Assembly: GCA_013396655.1 (NCBI GenBank)
Contig: WBMV01007706.1
Location: 310,001 to 374,000 of the forward strand
From: Campylorhamphus procurvoides
Lineage: Eukaryota; Chordata; Aves; Passeriformes; Dendrocolaptidae
Direction: 5' to 3'
DNA length: 64,000 bases
Part shown: piece by piece, positions 24,796 through 38,218 of the stretch
Position numbering within the stretch: the stretch's first letter is position 1
Layout: every line of letters starts with the position of its first letter
The notes under the pieces: model-generated
The model's input: the letters and a program-made list of their open reading frames with translations, nothing else
The model's database searches: none
What the model was told of the DNA's origin: nothing
Program-made: the position numbers and the translations under genes

Positions 24796-27700
24796 TAACC
24801 AGATACATTATTCTGCTGCTGACCTTGTCTCTCACTGACCATGAAAAATATGTTAGATTTAAAACCTCTCACCCAGTTACTAAGTTGTTATTGATCCAGT
24901 TGCATTCAGAAATACATAGCATATGAACTAAATTACTAAGTGCGTATTTTATTTTAAATATTAAACCCAAGGATGAACAGATTTTTCATCTCCTGGATCT
25001 TGATACTTACAAATACCACAGGCTGAATTGTGTGGTTTCTTTGCAGAGCATCCTTTGACATTTCAGGAGGTGACATAAAAACTTCACTAGTTCTTTCTTT
25101 CTTTAGTTTCCAAGAATTAATAGCCAGTCTTGTCTTACCCTTAACAATTAATAGATCAGAGTTGCCAAATATAAGACTTGCATTTCTGAGGATTGGGAGC
25201 TTGAAAACGTATTTTCACCACCAAGTCCTTTAATTTGTTGAGGTGCAGCTGTTAAGAAAAGCACCACATCACTTTATGCACAATCCCTTTTCCACAAAGC
25301 TCCTGAATTTTGCAGAAGAAAAGGAACCTCAAGTGGTGTAATTCATGAATGGGCAACAAGCTTTGCCTAGCAAAAGTGGAACACTCAGTATCACATTTTA
25401 CTTGTTATTATTAAATCTGTAGAACACTCAACACTTTTAAGAGAATACATTTTAAAAAAAGCAAGCAAATTTTTTAATCAGGTTGTGCTCAAGTCATTGC
25501 TCTGCTTAAGTTTGTTTTCTATGAGAAATTTGCAGAAAAACTAAGCAGTGCAAAGCTGTTTTAATGGCATACAGAAAAAAGCTTCCTTCGATTTCAGAGG
25601 ATTGTTGTGGGGTTTTTAAGTGAGAAACAGAAACTCAAAAGTAGTTCCATGACACTGTGGCCTTTAAAAATCTCCCCTTATTTTTTTGCTTCACAGAATT
25701 CATCTTTGTTTAGAACTTACATTTTTTGTGTCATGGTCTGTGATAACAGTATTAAAGCAAAATATCTAATTAGTATCTAATTTAGAACAAACTCCCATTC
25801 CTCCCTGCCATTTAAAGTGTATTTTACAATTTTGTACAGTTAGATTGAAATGTATAGTCATGCAATTCATGGACAATAAAGGTACAAAATAATGTGTATC
25901 TGAGACTACAAAAGTAGCCTCCATTCTCACTTTCAGATAAGAGGCAAATACATTAACCATTCTTCTCTTACTAGGTGTGTAAGTATTGCAATATAAATAG
26001 CTTTTAGTGATAACCTTTCATTAAAATGGATTAAATAATTCTAATAGGTAAAATACATTACATTCTGTATTTTAAATCTCCATATTCACAACTGAATAAC
26101 TAAGTGCAGGGGAGAAAGGTTTGATTGCTATTTAAGCTCCCAGTGAGCTCACAGAAATGTATAACAGCCTCTAGTCTTAGATGGCACAGGCTTGGATAGG
26201 GCTGCCAGTTTTATACTGGAAGAAACTTGGCCCCTAAAACAGTACGTGCAAAATCCTTGTTTAAAACATCTTCATTACTGGAACAAGCACTACATACCAT
26301 TTCAAGATCTGAGATTACTTCTCCATTAATGCCTGAAAATGCTGTTGTGAAGTTTTGGTGGAAGGCAGAACCCTACTGCTGTCCCAGTTCATGCTGTCTG
26401 CTCCTACTTTATTTCTCAAGGTTACCACTCAGATTCTGTCTCCCTTACCTATTTATACCTGCAGAGGAGCAGCAGTAACCTTCAGGACACATTCTACAAG
26501 GAAAAATACACCAAAAACCAAGTAATCAGGCTCTGTAATTTCCCTCTCTCCCCAGTCAGTACCTCAGAGATTGACAGTTTGCTTTCTCAGTCAAGGAAAA
26601 ATGAGTACTTATTAGAAATTAACAATCGGCTTATCATACAGTATTTATACATTACTTATTAGAAGCAATGCAAGAACATTTCTGCTGCTCCAGTCCAAAA
26701 GTCTATCGAAATTGTTAACAAAAGTGCCAAGCTAGCAAAGGTGTTTGCATTGACTACTTAAACCCAACAGTCATGGCATTTTAGATGCTTATTCCCTGTT
26801 TTGGACAGACCTGTATGTTTCCTTTCCTTGTAACATACATATAAGTGCATGCTCAGCTAGTGTTAATTATGTGCATATCAGTTGCACATGATTGGAAGGT
26901 ACCTACAAACACTCTTTTACCCTTGCCTAATGTCTCTTTTAAGGAATTTTGTCCTAACATGCCCAGTTCTGCATAAAAGTGTTGCCAAATGCTTTATCAT
27001 GGAAATCCTACAAACTGGAGGGAAAATGTTTGCTAACCACATCTGGCTTAGGAAGTGCAGCACAGAAACAGTAGCTGCAGGCTGGGATGACTTCAGTATG
27101 ATGTTTGTAGCCCCTTGTCCTGTTCTTAGCCTTGGCTGGGCCCGTGCTCGCTGATGGACACAGGGAGCTGGAGAGCTGGCACTGTGCTCCAGCCTCGGAG
27201 TTGCTGTGCTCTTACAGCTGCACCTTCTGTGCTTCCCCAGTTCCGTTTACGTTGCAATACTCATTAAATCTCTCTTGGCATGCTGTCAGAAGCTTTGTTG
27301 GGTTTTGTCAAAGCAGTGTAAACAACAGGAATAGTTAAAACACAAAGGAGTGATCCCATGAGTTATGTATAATGTCCACTAGTATAAAAAGTGTATCTTT
27401 TTTCCTTAGAATAGAAGGGAGCTCAATAAATATCTTTACTAAAGCTGTAGTGTCTTAGCAAAACAAGTCGGCTTTTGTATTATATGAAAAATGTTTGTCT
27501 TTTCCTGATCTTGACATTTTAGCAAACTATTGACCTCAGCAGTACAAGCCAGAATCTGAATGTTTGCATATACTGAAGTCTGTATATATTACTTTTACAG
27601 TATAAACTTGGAAACAGTGCTCTGCAAGAAAAAAAAAGAACCATTTGATTAATGTGAGTAACTGTTCAAAGGACAGGCACTTCTGTTGTGTGTTACAGCT

Positions 27701-30700
27701 TCTCAAGAAATTTTACTCAAAGAGAAAGCAGAGTTTCAGAAGGCCCAAATGTGTCAGAGGTACAGCTGTCCAGGAGGAGAGCAACCCAAGAGAGAAGCAC
27801 ATGAACACTTTATACACAGTGCTGAATCAGGCTAAGAAGGATTTCAACTTACTTTTCTTGAAAGGTATTTCTGTATAAAAACTTGACCACGTTTCCAGGC
27901 ATTAGAGCCTGACTTTTCCCCTCTGACGTCAGCAGGTGGAATACTTTTCTGGAGAAGCAGCAGCCCCTCCACTGAGCTCCTGTAATGCAACATAAATGCA
28001 TCCCTCCAGATACCCAGCACAGCCCATACGTACGCACAAACAGAGCCATCAAAGAGCTGTGCACCGACTGTTTTCCTGAGTTTTCCATAATGATCTACAG
28101 TGAAACCCTGGCATTATTGAAGGCAGGACTATACTGAGCGCTTTGTTCCACCATTCTTAACACAGGCACAATTATTTCACACTCTTAGGAATAGTTTGCT
28201 CAATGACCTTTATAAAAAAAAAGAAAAAAAGAAGTAAGGTGTGCAGCTCTTTAACTGAGTGTTTACATCCCTTTTTCAGTACCTTACAATACAAGAATAG
28301 TGCACGAGCCCTTAATGTGGAAGCAGGAAACAACAACAAAAAAGAGAAGACAATAATTCTTCCAAAACTGGGTCTTTTCTATAACTGTAAAAGGAAAAAA
28401 TTTGGAACTCTCAAACCAGTTTCACAAACATACCCACCTTCAAAAAGATTCTGCAGCTTACAGAAGAAATGAAATATGTTTGGCAAGAGATGCTTCTTTC
28501 TAAACTACTTACCTTTTTTACTGTTAAACCCAGTATCTGCTGAAGCTCTGCAAGAGAGGGAAATGATGGCAAGTAATGCATTCAAATAACTACTCTTCTG
28601 AGTTCAGAGGAAAAGAACTATGGAGACCTGTGAAGAATGTACGGGCTTTCTACTGAAAGAGTACACCCCATAAATATTTATAACAGTCTTTGGCAATATG
28701 CTAATCCAAGGCCAGTAATTTTCCCTCTCTTAAAAAGAATCATGAAAAAACAATTAAGGTGATTTAATTACTGCCATGCGTAGACAGCAGAGTTTGAACT
28801 CCTGACAGATGAACATTCATCACAGTGCCATGTTATCCTAACCCCATAACACAAGACTCTGAACAGAATAGACAATTAAACCCAGACCATTTCCCCTACC
28901 TTCCTGCAGTACTTTGGGCTGGATCCAAATCCCAGGGAAGCCAATGGGAGCAGAAGCCAGACTTTCAATAAAACAGAAGTAGTTTTCACTCAAGTTTGCA
29001 GATCTTCGTGACACCAAAGTAAATTTAGCTTCACGGTCCTTTTCTGAAGCATTTAAATCTGGATTTAAAAGCAATTGTATGTGGCAAGAAAATTGCTTAA
29101 GGAAGATTTAACTTTGTTGTCCTTCACAGTTACCTCTATAGAGTTTCAACTGTATTAAATTTATTTTTGGTTTATGTATACCTATAAAACCATTTGGCAG
29201 CTATTCCTCCCCATAGCCCTTAATTCATGGCAGGGGTACAGAAATCTGGTTAAAATGAAAATCTTTGGAGCTGGAGTTTTTCCAAAAGGGCAGTAAATCT
29301 TTATCCTTTCTTAAGTTAGGGGAAGAAGCATGTTTATGAGAACATCCTCCAAAAGTTACACTTTGAATCTTTATCAAATACATTAACAGTAATACAAACA
29401 AACCAGAAGAGTGCTTCACTTAACATTTTACTCTGCTGGGCTTCAGATTTTACAGAATTAGAACTACTTCATTTTGAATATATTTCTTTGAGGAAAATGT
29501 TGTAATTATGCCACTTAACTTACAACCACAAGCCTTATGTTTTGCCTTATAACAGCCTTATGTTTTGCTGATGTGGGCTTGCAAACCCTGGGTACACACA
29601 TGGTCCAGTTTGGATTTCTACACTCCTGCCCAGTGTAATCTTTGGTCAAACCTTGCATTTCCACAGCCTTCAGTAAGCACAGCTATGAAAATACAGACTA
29701 ACTGTATGTAGGCTGTCTTTGAAACCTGCTTTGGGAATCTCTGCTTCTATAAAATCTTAAAAGCACAAAAACGCACTATTAAAAGGATGTTTAATTCTCG
29801 TCTGAAAGAGGTTCCCCACCTTCCTTCACAAAAAGCAAATTATTTATAACAAACAAAAGCACTTTGCCTTGTTATCAAAGCAGCAAAATGTTGTGCTTTA
29901 AAACCATTTGAAGGATTTTAGATTGGCACCAATTTTCCAAAGCACTCAAAAGATTTTAGTTTAGCCTCAGCCAGTGCTTTCTTGCATTTCGAATTTCCAA
30001 TCACATGTCTGAAGAGCAGCAGTGATGTTCCACGTTCTGGATGTCCATGTTCCACACCCACCGCCCATAGTTTAAAGTATACCCAAAGAATGTTTCCAGC
30101 CCTCTATCCCCAAGCACAGCGAGCTGGGATTCTTCAAGGTGCCAGCTCTGCACCTCTGCCCAGTCACAACCACCAGCATATGGCTACTCCTTTAATTCTA
30201 TTTCAGGACAGATCCCTCCCTCTCCTTTTTTTTAGTGATGTTTCCTTTTTCCCTGAAGCAATTAATAAACAAAGCACAGAACAAGGACTGGGCTTCAGAA
30301 ATCCCAAGTATTGTACTTAAATGAAGGATCAATCTTGACACTGTTGGCATCACACATCAGCTTAAGAGCACGCTATTTCATTGACTCAACAATCTGAAGA
30401 AAGGCTAATTCATGCCACATTATCCCATGTAGCATCCTGTAATCCTGTAATGCATGATAGACTTAAACCAAACTTGTGTGGGACGTAGCAGAGTTTGCCA
30501 TCCTCCTTAAAATTTTTCGTGGTTTTGGCTAGAGTTTACATGTAACTTGGAGAAACAATGACATGACTTTCTGTTTGCCTGCACAGACAGCTTTTCCTCT
30601 GTGTGTTGTCAAAGCAACTGGTACAGTCTAACAGCAGGATGGCTTCTGAAGGAATTAAAACACCTCCTTGTCTCTGGCTGTATTCTCACACTGTGGTTTA

Positions 30701-32639
30701 TGTGTGGGGGTTTTGAGGGAGGAGGGAGGACAGGCTCTGTTTCAGAAGCATGTTAGCAAAACCACAGGGCCTGTAGTCTGAAGCTCTCTCTGCTTCAGGT
30801 CTTTCCCCCAGTAGACTCCCTGCTAGCTCTGGGTCTGTTCCAGCTATCTCAAAAGGCACGTTATCTATACACTTGAAAATATTTTCAAGTACAGGGAACT
30901 TTTTAAAGAAGCTATTTTTTCTAATGTTCTCATAATGGCCTTTAAGAGAAAACAAAGACCTGAGAAATCTCACGGTTTTAAAACAGGAAAGTAATATTCC
31001 AAAGTCGTACTGAAGAACGTACATCCATGTCAGGATGTTTTCTGCATTCTGACAATGTCTTATCTATTGTTTCATTAAAAAAACTAACCCATATTTTGAG
31101 ATATAGCAAAAGAAAACAGAGTCAAAACTGCAGAAAAGCCAGACCAAAACTCAACCTATTTTCCACCCAGGCTAGTGAAGCCTCCTCACATCACAGCTCT
31201 GTCAAGATACCTGTCCCAAGTGGCTGTCATGGACTTCCAGGGCAATTTGCCTCATGGCTGTGGCAGGACGACAGTAATTTCCAGCTACAGCCCTAAATGC
31301 TGCATGTGGACAGGACGTGGGGCACACCAACAGCCTGATCCCCCTGGCACAACCAGGATGCAGAACTAAGAAGTATCCTGTTTCGTGTTCCTTCACAGAA
31401 AAAAAAAATATGTGTAATGGTGAGCTTTTTAACTTTTTTTAAAACTTTTTTTTATTCTTACAAACCCATTTGTATTTTTTGCTTAATTTCAGGACTTGGG
31501 ACACCAGCAGGAGTCAACCTCTAGGCTTGCAGTGCAAGAGTGAAGACTGTAAAATCATTTCAAGTGTCCAGCGCTATGAAGTCCAGCTGTGTGCACAACA
31601 AAAGTCCTTTCCCAGCAACATACAAATACAGAAAAATATGTAGCAAAATAAGCTGAATAAATTATAAATACTTGAGAAATGTGGTGCAAAATGTAACATA
31701 CGGAGAGCTGAACTAAGGCACTTGTTTTCCTTCATTACTGAGGACATGCTCCCTGTTATCGCATCGTCACTCCTCGCTGAGAAGGTCATCCAGATCAGCA
31801 TCTGCTCCCCAAATCTGAAAATACAGAACCGTGTACCAGACAGACACCATCTCTTACTTCACAGAGCGTGACTCGAAGGTGTTACCAGAGTTCTCCTGAT
31901 AAACGCAGCATCAGCAAATAGTTTAACTCCTCCTTCGTCCCGGTTTTAGACTTGTCAGTTGTGTGAAAAGAAGTCACCAGTCTATTTTAAGCAAAAACAT
32001 CCCTGCAGAAGTCCCTGTTGGCTGCTATTAGCCAGACAGGATCTACATGCGAGCCTGGAGAGCAGGGAGCGGTATCAAAGGGTGCTGAATGACAAAAACC
32101 AGAGCAGCCCAGTCCGGCCCCACATCCAGCCCCAAAACAGACTGCCTGCAAAGGTGGGACGGGCACGCAAGCCTGTCATGAGTTTGACAGGTGCTCACAA
32201 CAGGGAATCGTATTGTTACAGAGTCCATTGAACAGAAAAAAGGAAAATAATAAAGAGGACAAAGCACGCCATTGCTGTCGCAGTACTGTGTCTTTGAAAC
32301 GGGTGTGAGAACCAGAAAACCAGGATCCTAAGTTAAATTGTAGAGGACACGCCACCAAGTTTTCACACGAGTGCTCTTTGTGCATCTCTGGCTAATGGGG
32401 GAAGTGGAGTCAAGCCCAAATCAAGACCTCAAAAACTCACTTCAAGAGGAGGGAAAAGCAAAGCCCACGCTACTCATTCTCCTTGCTCCCTCAAACACAA
32501 CAAAAAAAAAGAGAAAAAAGAAACAAAAAGAACGATTCCACAAGCCACAGCAACGCGAGCCCAGGCACATCCACGTTCCTCTGGATTTGAACCCAAGTGC
32601 CTGCTCCAAAAACACCACCAGCAGCATCAGCAGCATCCT
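24796..32639. other. intergenic DNA between LYRM4 and PPP1R3G
   Basis: There is no recognisable gene. Sequence is AT-rich up to about 31.9 kb and becomes richer in G+C toward PPP1R3G. Short A-runs occur near 28.21 kb and 32.51 kb. One minus-strand segment near 31.8 kb looks like a terminal exon and is listed separately. The leftmost part may carry longer LYRM4 3' UTR and the rightmost part the 3' UTR of PPP1R3G; neither end can be placed from sequence alone. Confidence 0.55.
31767..31814 (-). other. candidate terminal coding exon of unknown transcript
   Basis: On the minus strand a pyrimidine-rich 3' splice site (GTTCTGTATTTTCAG) is followed by 15 codons and a TGA, reading IWGADADLDDLLSEE. 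The acidic, leucine-spaced ending looks like a real protein C-terminus. An AATAAA on the same strand lies at 31451-31456. I do not recognise the protein and found no convincing upstream partner exon. It could equally be a chance match in non-coding DNA. Confidence 0.2.
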
Positions 32640-33321
<682 letters not shown>

Positions 33322-33530
33322 NNNNNNNNNNNNNNNNNNNNNNNNNNNNNNNNNNNNNNNNNNNNNNNNNNNNNNNNNNNNNNNNNNNNNNNNNNNNNNN
33401 NNNNNNNNNNNNNNNNNNNNNNNNNNNNNNNNNNNNNNNNNNNNNNNNNNNNNNNNNNNNNNNNNNNNNNNNNNNNNNNNNNNNNNNNNNNNNNNNNNNN
33501 NNNNNNNNNNNNNNNNNNNNNNNNNNNNNN
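33322..33530. other. assembly gap (209 N) inside PPP1R3G
   Basis: A run of N replaces the N-terminal coding region of PPP1R3G. The bases on both sides share the same 10-mer (cccgcacgtc at 33312-33321 and 33532-33541), as if contig ends overlapped or the gap was closed by an estimate. Compared with the human protein, about 250 codons are missing, more than 209 bases can hold. Confidence 0.95.
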
Positions 33531-33700
33531 GCCCGCACGTCCTCCCCGCGCGGTGCGGGCGGCTGGGGCTCTAATTAATGACCATCAATTATCGCCATCA
33601 CCGCCTTCTACCCGCCGCAGGTTCCCCGGAGATGGAGGGCTCGGCACTGCAAGTGCCCGAGGGGCTCCAGCCGTGTCCTCGGAGATGGGACGATCCCGGG
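33531..33700 (-). promoter_or_regulatory. PPP1R3G: CpG-rich flank, probably 5' of PPP1R3G
   Basis: The first bases are G+C- and CpG-rich, but in the PPP1R3G direction the frame is closed by a stop about 13 codons from the gap, and no start codon leads into the gene. It is therefore more likely 5' UTR or promoter than coding sequence. No TATA box or single clear site stands out. Confidence 0.35.
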
Positions 33701-33710
33701 AACCAACACA

Positions 33711-33768
33711 GGGATCGGGATCGGGAACCAGCACCGGGATCGGGATCGGGATCAGGATCGGGATCCGG
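33711..33768. repeat. (GGGATC)n hexamer repeat
   Basis: Roughly nine imperfect copies of GGGATC, interrupted by 'gggaaccagcacc'. It lies just upstream of PPP1R3G on that gene's strand. On the plus strand it would encode Gly-Ser/Arg-Asp runs, which I regard as spurious. Confidence 0.85.
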
Positions 33769-36700
33769 ACCGAGCCTTCCCTTCCCCGCCGGGTCCTGCC
33801 CCCCCCAAGCCGCTGGGAGCTTGTGGGACCCCCTGTCCTTTGTGTTTAGTTCGCTTTACACCCATCCTGTCTGCAGAGAAAAGCTCGAGGACAAAACCCC
33901 AAAGGTAAAACAGGCTGCAAAGGCATGGACTTTTTAAAGTATGATGTGTTTGGTAAGGAAAATCTGTATTATTTTTTTCTCCCACGCTCGGTACTAACAG
34001 TTCTCTTACTTGTGGAAAACCGAGTCCAAAGGCTCAGGAGACACACACGTGTGCACACACACCCTTTGGGAAGGTCAGGCTATCTTCAAACTTTCCAGTT
34101 CAAAAATGCAGGAGGAAAATCAAAACACAGGCATTACCTTTTAAACAAATAAAAATAAGTAGAACCCCCCTGTCAGTTTTATATTCTGGGCATGATGCAC
34201 AGTAAACAGCATCCCCATAACAAGATACTTTTTTAGTACGGTGAGATCCCTATCTGAGAAGTTTCCAAACTTGGTTCTGTACTTTTATGTGTGCCACAGC
34301 TATTGTCTGGGGGCAATTTGCACGGATGATTGCAAAAATACTACATCACTAAACTTCCCTCCATTCTTTTTCTCATGGAAAAGCCACTAAAAAGCATATG
34401 CAAATAACGGTGCTTTCTGAAGCAACGTGCTCCCACTATGGATTTAGCAAGGAGGTTTTTTTGTTTGTTTTGCATAGTTTGTTTTATTTTTAGCATCAAT
34501 CTGGTTGCCAAAAAGCAGCCTCCCGATGTGAGTTGAGTGCAGTGCAGTTCAACTGAGTGTGCAGTCTGGGTCTGTCAGAGGAATGAATGTCAAAGCAGCA
34601 GAAACAGCAGATACTGCTGTGAGGATGTTCTTGCTAATCTTGACAGAGGAGCTCAACAGTGAACTGTTACTTAGAAATGCCAGATAATCTGACTACTCAA
34701 CACACATTTGTAGTTTGGTTTAGAGCATTGTAAGAAGAGGAAAGAAGGACAAACATCCTGGCTGGAACCCACCTTGCTGATGGAAAATGTGATGAACACC
34801 AGTTTGCCACCAACTGCTCACCACAGCCAGCAGAACATTGGCTAAACCCTTCACGGCAGCATTTCTTTGCCCAGTCCCCTCCAAGTGCTCTGGTGTGCCA
34901 CCATTTCAGCTCTTTGGACCCAGTTTCATGGTACTAAACCCCAGACCATGGTCCTGAGTTACTCAGCTGAGGTCTCTGGTGCAGCACAAGAAGGAGGAAC
35001 ACGATTGTCTTCTATCTGCACGTGACTGCTGGCAGGGACGGCGCTGGTGTCACTTGCTGTCACCATCACTCCCAACCTGCCAGTGGCTGTGACAGAGCAG
35101 AGGACAAACATTTGAGACCACTCTCCTGTTAACATTCACTGTGAGGAAAACAAGTTGCAATGCAGGTGCTTTCTCACCTGTGCCTGAAAGTGAGACCTCA
35201 TGGCTCACCTACCCGAGGCTTGTGGCACCTCAAAATTAACAAGCTGGAAAGAAGAAAAATTAATAGCTGATGTTTAGGTAAGGGTGCTTAGTATTTACAG
35301 TATGTTCCAGATCCTTGACATAAAATACAACACCACTAGCTTACTTTGTTGAAGTGTTAATCTATTTTAAGGTGAGGAAAACAGAAATGAAGAAACCAGT
35401 CCTTACTTCCTCATGTAGAAGCTTTCCCAGCTTGCCAAGTCATTAACAAATGTTTTAAGCAGCAAAGGGAAAAAAATGTGCCATTTGCTCATAAGGCAAA
35501 ACCATTTGGATTACTAGAAATTACAGAGTAGTGTGAAAGGCTTAAGCAAAATAAGGGGCAGGAAAAGGATAAACCAGCTGTAAATATTGATAAAAGTTAA
35601 GCAGTGTGGTGGCAATTAATACACATTTCTTATATGTTCCATAACTCTGGGAGACAGGCTTGCAAAAAGAGCTACCATTGACAGAAATTAAGCAAAAGCA
35701 GTTAAGGCAACATGAATGCATATTGCAGGAAAATAATTAAACCCAGGCAATTAAAGGCACACAAAGTCAGATTTTGAGTTGGAATCAGTTGCTACCATTT
35801 TGAAAGGGGTAATTTAAAATCAGATAAACCTGTAGAACAGATGTTCAGCTATGCAACAAACCATGCCAGAGGACATTAGTTAAGGAGTCATTTACTGTCT
35901 CTTACGTATTTCAAAGTGACTTCTCTTCAGGGAACGGAGCAACCAGGATCTCAAGTACTATTTGCCACATTTATTATTAAAGAAAATGTTGAGATAAAAG
36001 CAGAGGGGTTTCCTAGTAAAAGAGAGACAGTGTATTTGCAGTCAGGAGGCATTTTGAATTCCCTGAGCCTGGACAGGATATGTTTAAGGTCATAAACTAC
36101 ACACAGGATCAACGCAGCACCTTCTTCTTTCATGTCCCCCCTTGTTTCCCAGCTGCCCACCTTGACTCCATCCTGCATTCAACACACACATCTTGTAGGA
36201 GTATTTGCATCCTAAAATGACTGCTGAAAATGAAATGTAAGAAAAAGAATGCAAAAATCATTGGTAAGCAATCCATCACTAGATCAGAGGTTTTGGGCTG
36301 GAGCTCTATTTGCTATGCAGATTAATAAGTTGGTCAAGCTGCTTGGATCAATAGTTGTCATCACTTGAAATAAAAATGAACATGAAAATGCCTGTTTGCA
36401 GATACCCAGAGTCAGGTAACTGGAGGATTCTGTGGATTCAACTCAACCACACAATGTAATACTGAAGCCCATTCAAATACTGCTCATCCTTTCTCATAAT
36501 GCACCTTTAATATCAGCTTCAATCTTCAAATGTGGTAGATTTCCCAGTTAGTCCAAGGGGAAAGTATTCCCCTTTTGGATGTGCCTAGTTCAAATATGCC
36601 AGATCTCTCCAATTTCCTACTTAAGTCTTTTCTAGGAAAATCTCCCATGACAATAGCTTATAAGGAAATGTGAATGAGTCATAATTCCTCAGCACTATGA

Positions 36701-38146
36701 AGCAATTTACAGGGATTTAGAAATATGCAGGGATTATCACACTTCACACACAAAATTAATACCATCTTTTCCCAAATGCTAGCGGCATTCATACTTCCTT
36801 CACTTTGAAAATCATGTATTTCCTCATCCCAGTTTTAACAGTCAGGACTCTTTTACAAAAAATGTCACTGAGGATATTAATAACCCCCTCAAATATTTTT
36901 AACGAGAAGCAAAATGCTCTCAATCCCATTGGAAATTCTAGGTTATCTGTGTTTCTAAAAAGGATAGGATTTCAATATATTATGTTTATGAGGATGGTCA
37001 AACACTGAATGCAAATCTCAATGGGTCTGTACAACTTGAATAGAAATTATTCAGAAGTTTGATTACTAGACTTGATTTTCTTCTTTATGCAGGAAAAGCA
37101 AGTAGCTCTACTTCAAAAAGGCATGCATGAGATCTGTAATGGAAAAACTACTGAAATGGGAACAAATAGATGGGAGCGATTACTTTAGTTTCCAAATCTT
37201 AAATACAAAGATTTGAATGCAATTTCTTTGGGATGCTCAGCAAGAAAAAACCTTTAGAGCTTTGAGTCTCTCAGACAATCACTTTTAGAGCTCTCTGCTG
37301 CATATTTTTTCTTTTGTCTCAGCAGACTTTCATCTGATGTTCCATATGGGATGTAGAGATTACTTTAAATACATGGAAATATATTTATTCCATTTTCCTG
37401 AAGTACAGCAATGGCTGTGTTTCCTATAATGATGTTGAATATCCTTTTCAATTTCTGAGTGTTTGGCAGTAAGGCAAGGAGTGTCCCTTCATTTGGGTGA
37501 CATGCTAACATCCTCAAAGCTGCAGTGTTGTGGTTGATTTCAGTAGGTCCAGGATTTCCCTGCATCTGATATAAAACCAGGGCCATTCTTCGTGACAGGT
37601 AAATATATAGCAATGGCACAAAGGATTCTAAATTCAGGCTGGAGTTGACATGAACAGTGACATAACCAAGTTGCACAAAAACTTTCTATTCACTGAGATT
37701 TCTGAAGTGCTGCTTGGATCTTGTGCCTCTTAAAGTTGTCAAGATTTGGTTTAATACCTTTGATATTTATAAGGGATTTATCTAAACTTGTTATATTCAT
37801 GTGGTACACTGAAAGTCTTAATTTGTCAATCAGTAAATTATATGATGATAAAAAAAAGCCTCCCATGTACAAGCTGCCATCCTGCCTTGCTTACAGACTC
37901 TGTGTTGCATTTCAACAATTTAACCCAAATAAGCAGTCTTTGAAAAGGAAAAGTTGCGATTACCAGTGAGAAAAAATGGTTTCAGCTTCCAAAAGGTATT
38001 CACAGCATAGGAGTTGAAAAGGGTTTTGTTGTAGGGGCTTTGTTTGTTTTAACGTGGATCTCCAGAAAGTTGCAGAACCGCATCTCTTTCAAAAGTTTCT
38101 GATGAACACTGGGATCCAGGTTCTCACATGTAAAACCTCTATGTTT

Positions 38147-38218
38147 GTGGGGTTTTTTTTGTTTGGGTTTGTTTTCGTTCGTTTGGGGTTTTGTGTGTGG
38201 GTTGTTTTTTTGTTTTGC
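38147..38218. repeat. T/G-rich low-complexity tract
   Basis: Irregular GTTT/GTTTT/GGGTTT repeats with almost no A or C. The pattern is typical of expanded simple sequence; no element body is attached. Confidence 0.75.

Noticed and set aside
33578..33937. 119-codon plus-strand frame with Gly-Ser repeats
   Set aside because: The Gly-Ser part is the GGGATC repeat, and the frame has no splice context or homology that I can see.
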